Assembly (NCBI RefSeq): GCF_030811835.1
Contig: NZ_JAUSRO010000008.1
Span: forward strand, 124,001 to 188,000
From: Variovorax ginsengisoli
GTDB lineage: Bacteria > Pseudomonadota > Gammaproteobacteria > Burkholderiales > Burkholderiaceae_C
Length of the DNA stretch: 64,000 nucleotides
Direction of reading: 5' to 3'
Part shown: piece after piece, positions 35,708 through 44,430 of the stretch
Position numbering within the stretch: position 1 is the stretch's first letter
Layout of the letters: the number at the start of each line of letters is the position of its first letter
Notes under the pieces: model-generated
What the model was told of the DNA's origin: nothing
The model's database searches: none
What the model saw: the letters and a program-made list of their open reading frames with translations, nothing else
Translations under genes and position numbers: made by a program

Positions 35708-37966
35708 ATGACCCGTTTCGACGACATCCAGCTCCTGCGCATCAATTATCTGCGTGGCCCCAACCTCTGGACCTACCGCCCGGTGCTGGAAGTCTGGCTC
35801 GACCTCGGCCGGCTCGAAGACTACCCCTCGCAGCGCATCCCGGGCTTCACCGAGAGGCTGACCGCCCTTCTTCCCGCGCTGATCGAGCACCACTGCGGCG
35901 TGGGCGAGCGCGGCGGCTTCATCCAGCGCCTGACCGAAGGCACCTGGGCCGGGCACATCCTGGAGCACGTGGTCATCGAGCTGCTGAACCTGGCGGGCAT
36001 GCCCACCGGCTTCGGCCAGACCCGCAGCACGTCCCGGCACGGCGTCTACCGCATGGTGTTCCGCGCGCGCGACGAACAGGTCGCTCGCGTCGCCCTGGCC
36101 GAAGGCCACCGCCTGCTGATGGCCGCGGTCAACGGCGACGCGTTCGACGCAGCCGACGTGCAACGTGCAGTCGATGCGGTCAAGGGCATGGTCGAAGACT
36201 GCTACCTCGGCCCGAGCACGGCCTGCATCGTCGGCGCCGCCACCGACCGTGGCATTCCGCACATACGCCTGAACGCGGGCAACCTGGTGCAACTGGGCTA
36301 CGGCGCGCGGCAGCAACGCATCTGGACGGCCGAAACCGACCACACCAGCGCCATCGGTGAATCGATCGCCAGCGACAAGGAACTCACCAAGTCGCTGCTG
36401 CAGAGCTGCGGCGTACCGGTGCCCGAAGGCCAGGTGGTCGCCAGCCCCGAGGAAGCCTGGGAAGCCGCCGAGGACATCGGCCTGCCGGTGGTGGTGAAAC
36501 CGTCGGACGCCAACCATGGCCGCGGCGTGTCGCTCGAACTGGGCACACGCGAGGAGGTGATGGCTGCCTTCGCCGTGGCCGAGCCCGAAGGCAGCGACGT
36601 GATGGTCGAGCGCTTCGTGCGCGGCAGCGAGCACCGCTTGCTGGTGGTCGGCGGCCAGGTGGTGGCCGCCGCGCGCGGTGAGGTCATCACCGTGACCGGC
36701 GACGGCAGCGCGACGGTCGCGCAGCTCATCGACAGCCAGCTCAACAGCGACCCGCGGCGCGGCGCCGAAGAGGAATACCCGCTCGACCTGATCGTGCCGG
36801 CCACCGACGCCAAGCTGCAGCTCGAACTCCAGCGCCAGGACCTGCACAGCGACGCGGTGCCGGCAGCCGGGCGTGTGGTCACGATCCAGCGCAACGGCAA
36901 TCTGGGCGTGGACTGCACCGATCTCGTCCATCCCGAGGTCGCACATGCGGCCGTGCTCGCCGCGCGCGTGGTGGGCCTGGACATCGCCGGCATCGACCTG
37001 GTCGCGCAGGACATCAGCCGGCCGCTGGCCGCCCAGCGCGGCGCCATCGTCGAGGTCAATGCAGGCCCCGGCCTGTTGATGCACCTGAAGCCGGCGGTCG
37101 GCTCGCCGCGTCCGGTGGGCCGCGCCATCTGCGACCACCTGTTTCCCGAGCCCGAGGCGGGGGAACTGGCTGGGCGCATCCCGATCGTCGGCGTGGCCGG
37201 CACCCAGGACACCGCGGTGCTCGCACGGCTGGTGGCCTGGCTGATCGGCCTGGGCGGGCGCCACACCGGCCTGGCCTGCCGCGACGGCCTGTTCCTCGAA
37301 CGCCGCCGTGTGGATGCGCGCGACAGCGCCCATTGGGAAGCCGCGCACCGCCTGCTGGTCAACCGCGCCGTGCAGGCGGTGGTCATCGAGAACGGCGCCG
37401 AAACCATCCTGCGCAGCGGCCTGGCCTACGACCGCTGCACCGTGGGCATCGTGACCGATCTGGAGGGCGCCGAGGCGCTCGCGGAGTTCGACGTCACCGA
37501 GAGCGACCAGATGGTCAAGGTGCTGCGCACGCAGGTCGACGTGGTGCTGGCCGAAGGCACGGCCGTGCTGAACGCGGCGGACCCGCGCGTGGCCGGCCTC
37601 GCGCCGCTGTGCGACGGCAGCGTGATCCTGTACGCATCCGATCCAAAGGCCGTCGCCCTGGGCGCCCACCAGGCCGCTGGCGGCAAGGCGGTGCTGGTGC
37701 GCCAGGACCGGGTGGTGCTGGCCAATGGCACCAGCGAATCCTTCCTGCCCGGCCTGGGACGTCTCACGGTGTGGCGCGCCACACACGCCGGCGTGACGCT
37801 CGACGTGCTGCTCGCCGCCGTGGCAGCCAGCTGGGCGCTGAACATCCCGCTGAACCTGATCGGTGCCGGCGCTGAGGCGTTCGAGGCGGACCTGCAGTCG
37901 GCCCTGGCGTCGCTTCAGCTGTCGCAAAGCGCGCCGTCCCTTTCTTCACAACAACAATCAGCCTGA
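35708..37966 (+). CDS. cphA': cyanophycin synthetase paralogue CphA' with degenerate Mur-ligase domain
   Basis: 752 aa from the ATG at 35708 (MTRFDDIQLLRINYLRGPN). Collinear with CphA: N-terminal domain, ATP-grasp domain (VPVPEGQVV, LPVVVKPSDANHGRGVS, GAIVEVNAGPGLLMHL) and a Mur-ligase-like half. The ATP-grasp residues look intact. In the Mur half the P-loop GTNGKTT of CphA is replaced by GTQDTAV (near residue 497), losing the lysine, so arginine addition by the normal route is unlikely. Beta-proteobacteria commonly carry this paralogue; its role is unsettled. It lies 10 bp upstream of cphA. Confidence 0.9.
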   Translation: MTRFDDIQLLRINYLRGPNLWTYRPVLEVWLDLGRLEDYPSQRIPGFTERLTALLPALIEHHCGVGERGGFIQRLTEGTWAGHILEHVVIELLNLAGMPTGFGQTRSTSRHGVYRMVFRARDEQVARVALAEGHRLLMAAVNGDAFDAADVQRAVDAVKGMVEDCYLGPSTACIVGAATDRGIPHIRLNAGNLVQLGYGARQQRIWTAETDHTSAIGESIASDKELTKSLLQSCGVPVPEGQVVASPEEAWEAAEDIGLPVVVKPSDANHGRGVSLELGTREEVMAAFAVAEPEGSDVMVERFVRGSEHRLLVVGGQVVAAARGEVITVTGDGSATVAQLIDSQLNSDPRRGAEEEYPLDLIVPATDAKLQLELQRQDLHSDAVPAAGRVVTIQRNGNLGVDCTDLVHPEVAHAAVLAARVVGLDIAGIDLVAQDISRPLAAQRGAIVEVNAGPGLLMHLKPAVGSPRPVGRAICDHLFPEPEAGELAGRIPIVGVAGTQDTAVLARLVAWLIGLGGRHTGLACRDGLFLERRRVDARDSAHWEAAHRLLVNRAVQAVVIENGAETILRSGLAYDRCTVGIVTDLEGAEALAEFDVTESDQMVKVLRTQVDVVLAEGTAVLNAADPRVAGLAPLCDGSVILYASDPKAVALGAHQAAGGKAVLVRQDRVVLANGTSESFLPGLGRLTVWRATHAGVTLDVLLAAVAASWALNIPLNLIGAGAEAFEADLQSALASLQLSQSAPSLSSQQQSA

Positions 37967-37976
37967 GCGCCGCGCC

Positions 37977-40544
37977 ATGGAAGTCACCCGCATCCGCGCC
38001 TTGCGCGGCCCCAATCTCTGGAGCCGCCATACCTCGATCGAGGCCATCGTCGCCTGCACCGGCGCGGAGAACGCCGTCGAACAGCTCACCGGCTTCGAGA
38101 CCCGGTTGCGCGCCCTGTTTCCCACGATCGGCGAGCTGCACCCGATGGTGCTGGGCCAGCCGCTGGCGCTCGCCCACGTGCTGGAGAACGCCTCGCTCGC
38201 ACTGCAGTCGCAGGCTGGCTGCCAGGTGGTGTTCGGCCACACCACGCGCACGGTGGAGGCCGGCGTGTACCAGGTCGCCGTGCAGTACAGCGAGGAGGCC
38301 GTGGGCCGCCGTGCCGTGGCGCTGGCCGAAGCGCTCATTCACGCCGCACTCACCGGTGGCAGTTTCGATGCACAGGGCGCCATTGCAGAGCTGCGCGACC
38401 TCGACGAGTCCGAGCGCCTGGGCCCGAGCACTGGCGCGATCGTCGACGCCGGGGTGGCACGCGGCATTCCGTACCGCCGCCTGACACGCGGCAGCCTGGT
38501 GCAGTTCGGCTGGGGTTCCAAGCAGCGGCGCATCCAGGCCGCCGAAATCGACAGCACCAGCGGCGTAGCCGAATCGATCGCACAGGACAAGGAGCTGACC
38601 AAGCAACTGCTCAATGCCGCCGGCGTGCCGGTGCCGCTGGGCCGACCGGTAACCAGTGCCGACGACGGCTGGGCCGCCGCCCAGGAGATCGGCCTGCCGG
38701 TGGTGGTCAAGCCGCAGGACGGCAACCAGGGCAAGGGCGTGACGGTGAACATCGTTTCGCGCGAACAACTGGCCGCCGCCTACGAATCCGCCGCTGCCTA
38801 TGGCGAGGTGATGGTCGAGAAATTCCTGCCCGGCTTCGACTACCGCCTGCTGGTGGTGGGCGACCGGCTGGTGGCCGCCGCGCGGCGCGACCCGCCCCAG
38901 GTCATCGGCGACGGGCACGCGACGGTGCGCCAGCTGGTGGACACCGTCAACCTCGACCCGCGCCGCGGCGAAGGGCACGCCACCTCGCTGACCAAGATCC
39001 GGCTCGACGACATCGCCATCGGGCGGCTCGACGCGCAGGGCCTCACGCCAGACAGCGTGCCTGCCCTCGGCCAGCGCGTGGTGCTGCGCAACAACGCCAA
39101 CCTGTCGACCGGCGGCAGCGCCACCGACGTGACCGACACCGTACACCCTGAAGTGGCGGCGCGCGCGGTCGATGCCGCCCAGATGGTCGGCCTGCACATC
39201 TGCGGCGTCGACATGGTCTGCGAGAACGTGCTGCAGCCGCTCGAGGAGCAACACGGCGGGGTGGTCGAGGTCAATGCCGCGCCCGGCCTGCGCATGCACA
39301 TCTCGCCGTCCTTCGGACGCGGTCGCGCCGTGGGCGAGGCCGTCATGGACACGCTCTATGCGCCCGGCGACGACGGCCGCATTCCGGTGGTGGCCGTCAC
39401 CGGCACCAACGGCAAGACCACGACGGCACGGCTGATCAACCACCTCCTCGCCTCCAGCGGCCTGCGCACCGGCATGACCAACACGGACGGCGTGTGGGTC
39501 GACGGCCGCCAGACGGACAGTGGCGACTGCAGTGGCCCCAAGAGTGCGCGCAACGTGCTGTTGCATCCCGAAGTGGACGCGGCCGTGTTCGAGGTCGCGC
39601 GCGGTGGCGTGCTGCGCGAAGGCCTGGGTTTCGACCGCTGCCAGGTGGCGGTGGTGACCAACATCGGCAGCGGCGATCACCTGGGCCTGAACTACATCAC
39701 CACGGTGGAGGACCTCTCCGTGCTCAAGCGCGTGATCGTGCGCAACGTGGCGCCCGACGGCGTGGCGGTGCTCAACGCCGCCGACCCCAACGTGGCCGCA
39801 ATGGCCGCCTGCTGCCCCGGCGGCGTGATCTTCTTCACCGCCGACCGCCAGCACGCGGTCATGGCCACGCATCGCGCGCAAGGCAAGCGCACCGTGTATG
39901 TCGATCAGGACACGCTGATCGCGGCCGAAGGCTCGTGGCGCGAGCGCATCCCGTTGCGCGACGTGCCGATCACGCGCAACGGAACCCTGCCCTTCCAGGT
40001 CGAGAACGTGATGGCCGCGGTCGCCGCCGCCTGGGCCGTGGGACTCGACTGGGACACCATTCGCAGCGGCCTGTCCAGCTTCAAGAACGACGCGGCGGGC
40101 GTGCCGGGGCGCTTCAACATGATGGAATACCGAGGCGCCACCGTGATCGCCGACTACGGCCACAACACCGATGCCATGAAGGCGCTGGTGGCAGCCGTGG
40201 ACACCCTGCCGGCCAGGACGCGTTCGGTGGTCATCAGCGGCGCGGGCGACCGACGCGACAGCGACATCCGAGACCAGACGCAGATTCTGGGAGAAGCCTT
40301 CGACGACGTGCTGCTCTACCAGGACGCAGCGCAGCGCGGTCGTGCAGACGGCGAGGTGATGGCATTGCTGCGCCAGGGCCTGCAGGGCGCCCGGCGCACG
40401 CGCCATATCGAGGAAATCCGGGGCGAGTTCGTCGCCATCGACGCCGCACTGGCACGCCTGCAGCCAGGCGACCTGTCGCTGATCCTGGTCGATCAGGTGG
40501 AAGAGGCGCTGGCGCACCTGGCGCGCCGCATCGCCGAACGCTGA
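37977..40544 (+). CDS. cphA: cyanophycin synthetase CphA1
   Basis: Makes multi-L-arginyl-poly-L-aspartate, an intracellular nitrogen and carbon store, by adding Asp (ATP-grasp) and Arg (Mur-ligase domain) in turn. 855 aa from the ATG at 37977 (MEVTRIRALRGPN). ATP-grasp motifs LPVVVKPQDGNQGKGV and GGVVEVNAAPGLRMH. Intact Mur P-loop VTGTNGKTTTARL at about residues 473-485, then the C-terminal ligase domain (VPGRFNMMEYRGATVIADY). Length and motifs match active synthetases. No cyanophycinase or isoaspartyl dipeptidase gene is in the window. Confidence 0.95.
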   Translation: MEVTRIRALRGPNLWSRHTSIEAIVACTGAENAVEQLTGFETRLRALFPTIGELHPMVLGQPLALAHVLENASLALQSQAGCQVVFGHTTRTVEAGVYQVAVQYSEEAVGRRAVALAEALIHAALTGGSFDAQGAIAELRDLDESERLGPSTGAIVDAGVARGIPYRRLTRGSLVQFGWGSKQRRIQAAEIDSTSGVAESIAQDKELTKQLLNAAGVPVPLGRPVTSADDGWAAAQEIGLPVVVKPQDGNQGKGVTVNIVSREQLAAAYESAAAYGEVMVEKFLPGFDYRLLVVGDRLVAAARRDPPQVIGDGHATVRQLVDTVNLDPRRGEGHATSLTKIRLDDIAIGRLDAQGLTPDSVPALGQRVVLRNNANLSTGGSATDVTDTVHPEVAARAVDAAQMVGLHICGVDMVCENVLQPLEEQHGGVVEVNAAPGLRMHISPSFGRGRAVGEAVMDTLYAPGDDGRIPVVAVTGTNGKTTTARLINHLLASSGLRTGMTNTDGVWVDGRQTDSGDCSGPKSARNVLLHPEVDAAVFEVARGGVLREGLGFDRCQVAVVTNIGSGDHLGLNYITTVEDLSVLKRVIVRNVAPDGVAVLNAADPNVAAMAACCPGGVIFFTADRQHAVMATHRAQGKRTVYVDQDTLIAAEGSWRERIPLRDVPITRNGTLPFQVENVMAAVAAAWAVGLDWDTIRSGLSSFKNDAAGVPGRFNMMEYRGATVIADYGHNTDAMKALVAAVDTLPARTRSVVISGAGDRRDSDIRDQTQILGEAFDDVLLYQDAAQRGRADGEVMALLRQGLQGARRTRHIEEIRGEFVAIDAALARLQPGDLSLILVDQVEEALAHLARRIAER

Positions 40545-40617
40545 GCCGCTGACGGCAACCACTGCCCCGTGACCGTGCCCGGCTCGCTGCCGGACACATC
40601 CCACAGACATCGTCGTT

Positions 40618-40633
40618 GAATCGCGGGCGATTC
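40618..40633. promoter_or_regulatory. inverted repeat GAATCGC/GCGATTC
   Basis: GAATCGCGGGCGATTC, 7-base arms around 2 bases, 75 bp after the cphA stop and 108 bp before the small secreted protein. It is not followed by T, so it is more like a protein-binding site than a terminator. Function unknown. Confidence 0.35.
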
Positions 40634-40741
40634 AGGCGGTCGTCCCACAGCGGGATGCCCTGGCCACATTGCACACTGCGACTCCGGCGGTCACGTTCAC
40701 CTCACCAGTGGGAACGCCCGTCATTCCACAGGAGAGAACAC

Positions 40742-41140
40742 ATGATTCGAGCGCTTCGCCCTTCCCTCATCGCCGCCGTGCTGCTTGCCGCAGGTACCTT
40801 GGCCAGTGCCCAGAGTGCGCCGGGGCACCATGCCAAGGCGCAGAGGGAGCGTGCCGTCTGCGATGGCGTGCAGCAAGACCGTGCGGCCTGCCTGCGCGAA
40901 GCCGGTGCAGCCCAGCAGGAGGCACGCCGCGGTGGCCTGACCAACGCAGCACCGACGACGTACGAACAGAACGCGCTGGCACGCTGCCGCAGCCAGCCCG
41001 CGCCCGACCGCGCCGATTGCGAAGCGCGTATCACGGGCAAGGGGGCCGGCCGCACGTTCCAGGAGGGAAGCGTGATGGGCGGTGGCGTGATCCGGGAAAC
41101 CGTCACGCCCATCCCAGCGCCACCTGCACCACGTCCCTGA
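40742..41140 (+). CDS. small secreted protein of unknown function
   Basis: 132 aa from the ATG at 40742, preceded by AGGAGAG. Sec signal peptide (MIRALRPSLIAAVLLAAGTL, cleavage after ASA near residue 24). The mature protein is charged, with four cysteines (VCDG, ACLR, ARCR, DCEAR) spaced so that two disulfides are possible, and a Pro/Thr-rich end. Similar short Cys-patterned periplasmic proteins are common in Comamonadaceae, but I do not recognise a family with known function. Confidence 0.7.
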   Translation: MIRALRPSLIAAVLLAAGTLASAQSAPGHHAKAQRERAVCDGVQQDRAACLREAGAAQQEARRGGLTNAAPTTYEQNALARCRSQPAPDRADCEARITGKGAGRTFQEGSVMGGGVIRETVTPIPAPPAPRP

Positions 41141-41176
41141 TCAGGGCTGGTCGCGGGGCCTGGGTCCCGCCGCGCT

Positions 41177-43435
41177 TCAGTCGCCCGACAACACCACACG
41201 CTGCGGGAAGCAGGCGCGGAAAACGACCTGTCCGTCCTCATGGCTGTAGACCAATGTACCGTCATGGCCGACGGCGATGGCCTGGGCGATGTGCAGGCCC
41301 AGCCCCAGCCCGGTCTTGTTGCGCACGTTGGTCGTAGCCTGTCGTTTGAAGGCGCTGTACAGGTTGGGCAGGAGGTCCGCTGCGATGGGCTCCGCGGTGT
41401 TTCGCACCTCGAAGCACACCGTGTCCGCATCCACACTCAACTTCAAGTCGATGGGCAGCCCAGTCTGACCGTGGTGCCGCGCATTGCTGACCAGGTTGGA
41501 AAACAACTGTGCAATGCGATCACCATCGACCAGGGCGTGCAGGCTTGCTGGCGCGTCATGGCGCACGATGACGCCGGGATAGGCCACGCGGACCTCGTCG
41601 AGCAGGTCATCGAGCAATCGGACGAGCTCGGTGTCGACACGGTCCATGGTCAGGCCCGCATGGGTCTGCAGGCGCGCCGCATCCAGGACCTGACCGATCA
41701 AGCGCGACATACGGGTGCTCGACGACTGAATACGTTGGCCGAGCCGGTTGCCGTTCTCGCTGCCACCATGTTCAAGCACACGCGCCGCCATGGAAATCGA
41801 CTGCAGCGGATCGCGCAGGTCATGGCCCAGCATGGCCAGCAACTGGGTACGGGCGCGGTGGACCTCGGCGATGCGCGCCGCACCGGCCCTCGCCAACTCG
41901 TCACGAAGCTGCCGCGCGAACTCGACCTGCGGCGCCGTCCAGGGAACGGCGGTGCCGCTGACCACCTCTTTCCACACATCGAAGGAACCCCGTGGCGTGA
42001 GCCGAGGACCGAGTGGTCCGCTGGTGTATTCCTTGTCGGGCTTGCCGCCCCAGCGGATGGTTTCGATCTGCTCCTTGCGTGCGAGTACCAGCCAGCCGTG
42101 GGCCGCGTCGTCAAAGCGCAGCGCCAGCAGGCCGCACCAGATGCCGCAGGCTGCAACCAGGTCGGACGGCAGGTCGCTCAGCGAATTCATCACAAGCACC
42201 GCATCGCGCCTGTCCGTGCGCGATGCGAGCCATTGGGCTAGCCGCATGCCGATGTCGCGCGGCAGCGTGCCGTGCACATGCAACTTGGCTTCCTGCGCGA
42301 CGACCACGGCGTCGGCTTCGAAGGCCTCGCCGAGCGCGGCGGACATCGCTACCAACGTGGGCACCGGATCGTCGTCATGGAGCGCACCTTCGATCAGCCG
42401 AGCGCGCAACTGCGCCGCGTCGGCAGCCCGTTGCGCAAGCGCGCGTGCCTGCAGGCTCTGGACGTTGGCTGCCAGCACCTGCGCGAGCACGTCGCACGCC
42501 ATGCGCGCTGAATACGTCACTTGCAGGGGCGTGCGGTGGTGGCAGGCCAGCATGCCCCACAACCGGCCATTGACCACGATCGAAATGCTCATCGACGCGC
42601 CCACGCCCATGTTGCGCAGGTACTCGATGTGGATCGGCGACACGCTGCGCAGCACGGCGTGGCTCATGTCCAGGGGCAGCAGCGCCGCATTGGCGGCGAT
42701 CACATCCACCGGCACGGCCTGGACGTCGGCGATCAGACGCAGCGTGTTGATGACGTAGAGCCGGCGTGCCTGTGCCGGGATGTCGCTGGCCGGATAGCGC
42801 CGCCCGATGAAGGGCTCGAGCGCCTCGTGGCGGTCTTCGGCCACCACGTCGCCGCTGTCGTCGTGGCGAAAGCGATAGGCCATCACGCGATCGAAGCCAG
42901 TGAGCTGGCGCACCGCGCCCACGGCCATCACCAGCAACGCATCGATCGAATTCTGCCGCTTGAGCTTGTCCATGGCACGGTGTGCCTTGAGCGCGAAGCC
43001 GGCGACTTCGTCGCTGGCGACGGGTCGCTGCTCGAATTCCGCGATGACCACGCCTGCGTACCCATGAACGATGAGGTCGAAGCGCCGACCGCCCAAACGG
43101 ACTTCCGCGGTTCCGCCCGAGTCGCCACCCTCCGTGCCATGGCCTTCGAGCGCCTCCTGCAGCAGCGCGTGCACCTCGGCGTGGCCGTCGAAATGCAGGC
43201 TCGAGAGCGTGTCACCCGGCGCGGGGACCGCATGCCCCAGCAACGCAGGCGCATTGGCGCTGACGTGGGTGACCACGCCCTGCGCGTCGAAAGCCAGCAG
43301 GGCGCCGTGGGGCTGGATCAGACCCGGAATGTGAATCGGTTCCCGATCGCAGTTGTCCAAGGTGACGGCGGGCGACGCGGGGATCACTGGGCTGGCGATC
43401 GGTTTCGGGGTGTCAGCAGCGGTCAACAAAGCCAT
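41177..43435 (-). CDS. bphP: bacteriophytochrome sensor histidine kinase
   Basis: Red/far-red light sensor. 752 aa from the ATG at 43435 (MALLTAADTPKPIAS). PAS-GAF-PHY photosensory module: chromophore-attaching cysteine C29 in NCDREPIHIPG, the PASDIP motif near residue 216, SPIHIEYLRNMGV, and a PHY tongue-like region (WGGKPDKEYTSGPLGPRLTPRGSFDVW). Histidine kinase with phospho-acceptor H538 in LGHDLRDPLQS, N-box LFSNLVSNARHHG and a GLGLGL lid; the G1 box is altered (RNTAEPI rather than DxGxG). No response regulator and no heme oxygenase gene adjoin it. Confidence 0.92.
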   Translation of the reverse strand: MALLTAADTPKPIASPVIPASPAVTLDNCDREPIHIPGLIQPHGALLAFDAQGVVTHVSANAPALLGHAVPAPGDTLSSLHFDGHAEVHALLQEALEGHGTEGGDSGGTAEVRLGGRRFDLIVHGYAGVVIAEFEQRPVASDEVAGFALKAHRAMDKLKRQNSIDALLVMAVGAVRQLTGFDRVMAYRFRHDDSGDVVAEDRHEALEPFIGRRYPASDIPAQARRLYVINTLRLIADVQAVPVDVIAANAALLPLDMSHAVLRSVSPIHIEYLRNMGVGASMSISIVVNGRLWGMLACHHRTPLQVTYSARMACDVLAQVLAANVQSLQARALAQRAADAAQLRARLIEGALHDDDPVPTLVAMSAALGEAFEADAVVVAQEAKLHVHGTLPRDIGMRLAQWLASRTDRRDAVLVMNSLSDLPSDLVAACGIWCGLLALRFDDAAHGWLVLARKEQIETIRWGGKPDKEYTSGPLGPRLTPRGSFDVWKEVVSGTAVPWTAPQVEFARQLRDELARAGAARIAEVHRARTQLLAMLGHDLRDPLQSISMAARVLEHGGSENGNRLGQRIQSSSTRMSRLIGQVLDAARLQTHAGLTMDRVDTELVRLLDDLLDEVRVAYPGVIVRHDAPASLHALVDGDRIAQLFSNLVSNARHHGQTGLPIDLKLSVDADTVCFEVRNTAEPIAADLLPNLYSAFKRQATTNVRNKTGLGLGLHIAQAIAVGHDGTLVYSHEDGQVVFRACFPQRVVLSGD

Positions 43436-43628
43436 CCATGCAGCACGAACTCCAGGCAAGTCGGAAGCGACGGCCGATGGGGCGAATCATAAAGGCGTTG
43501 AGCCGGTCGAATCATGTCCTGGGACGTGGCATGAACGCCAGCAGGGCCTCTCGTGCAATGCTTCAATGGCGGTGGCAGCGCTGCCTGTTCGCAGCCTTCT
43601 ACACGCATCTATACGAAGAAAGTAAACC

Positions 43629-44426
43629 ATGGACCTCCAACTCGACGGCCTCCACGTGCTCATCACAGGCGGCAGCAAGGGCATCGGCCTGGCGTGTGCC
43701 GCCGTGTTCCTGCAGGAGGGCGCGCGCGTGAGCCTGGTGGCGCGCGATCCAGACGCGTTGGCCCAGGCGGCCCGAACGCTGGCGCGCGCCCCCGGCGTCG
43801 ATGCAGCGCATATCGGCGTGCATGCGGCCGACCTCAAGCAACCCGCGGCTGCGCAGGCCGCACTCGATGCGGCAGAGCAGGTGTTCGGTCCGGTCGACGT
43901 GCTGGTGAATTCGGCCGGTGCCGCACGCCGCACCGCCCCCGCGGCATTGGACGCGCAGGCCTGGCACGAGGCCATGGACGCCAAGTACTTCACCTACATC
44001 CACATGCTGGACCCGGTGGTCAAGCGCATGGGTGCGCGCGGACGCGGCGCGGTGGTCAATGTGGTGGGCGCCGGCGGCAAGGTGGCCAGCCCGATCCACA
44101 TGCCCGGCGGCGCGGCCAATGCGGCGCTGATGCTGGTGAGCGCCGGCATGGCGGCGGCCTACGGCCCGCAGGGCGTGCGGGTGAACGCGGTCAACCCGGG
44201 CCTCACGCTGACGACCCGGCTGCAGGAGGGCATGGCCGCCGACGCAGCGCTGCAGGGCATCGACACGGCGCAGGCGTTGGAGCGCGCAACCGCGCGGCTG
44301 CCGCTCGGACGCATCGCCGATCCAGAGGAAATCGCCCATGCCGTCGTGTTCCTCGCCTCGGCGCGGGCGAGCTACATCACGGGCGCCATCCTGGCGATGG
44401 ACGGTGCGGTTACGCCTATGATTTGA
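43629..44426 (+). CDS. short-chain dehydrogenase/reductase lacking the YxxxK motif
   Basis: 265 aa. Cofactor loop TGGSKGIG (residues 13-20), NSAG motif (VLVNSAGAAR) and VNAVNPG are all present, so the Rossmann fold and NAD(P) binding look normal. At the active site the expected Ser...Tyr-x3-Lys is replaced by GGKVASPIHMPGGAANAAL, with no Tyr or Lys in register. Either an atypical subfamily with another mechanism or a non-catalytic protein. It is 4 bp upstream of maiA, so co-transcribed. Confidence 0.85.
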   Translation: MDLQLDGLHVLITGGSKGIGLACAAVFLQEGARVSLVARDPDALAQAARTLARAPGVDAAHIGVHAADLKQPAAAQAALDAAEQVFGPVDVLVNSAGAARRTAPAALDAQAWHEAMDAKYFTYIHMLDPVVKRMGARGRGAVVNVVGAGGKVASPIHMPGGAANAALMLVSAGMAAAYGPQGVRVNAVNPGLTLTTRLQEGMAADAALQGIDTAQALERATARLPLGRIADPEEIAHAVVFLASARASYITGAILAMDGAVTPMI

Positions 44427-44430
44427 TGGC

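Noticed and set aside
37764-40610. A 948-codon minus-strand frame antisense to cphA
   Set aside because: No recognisable domain; fully covered by cphA, whose motifs are unambiguous.
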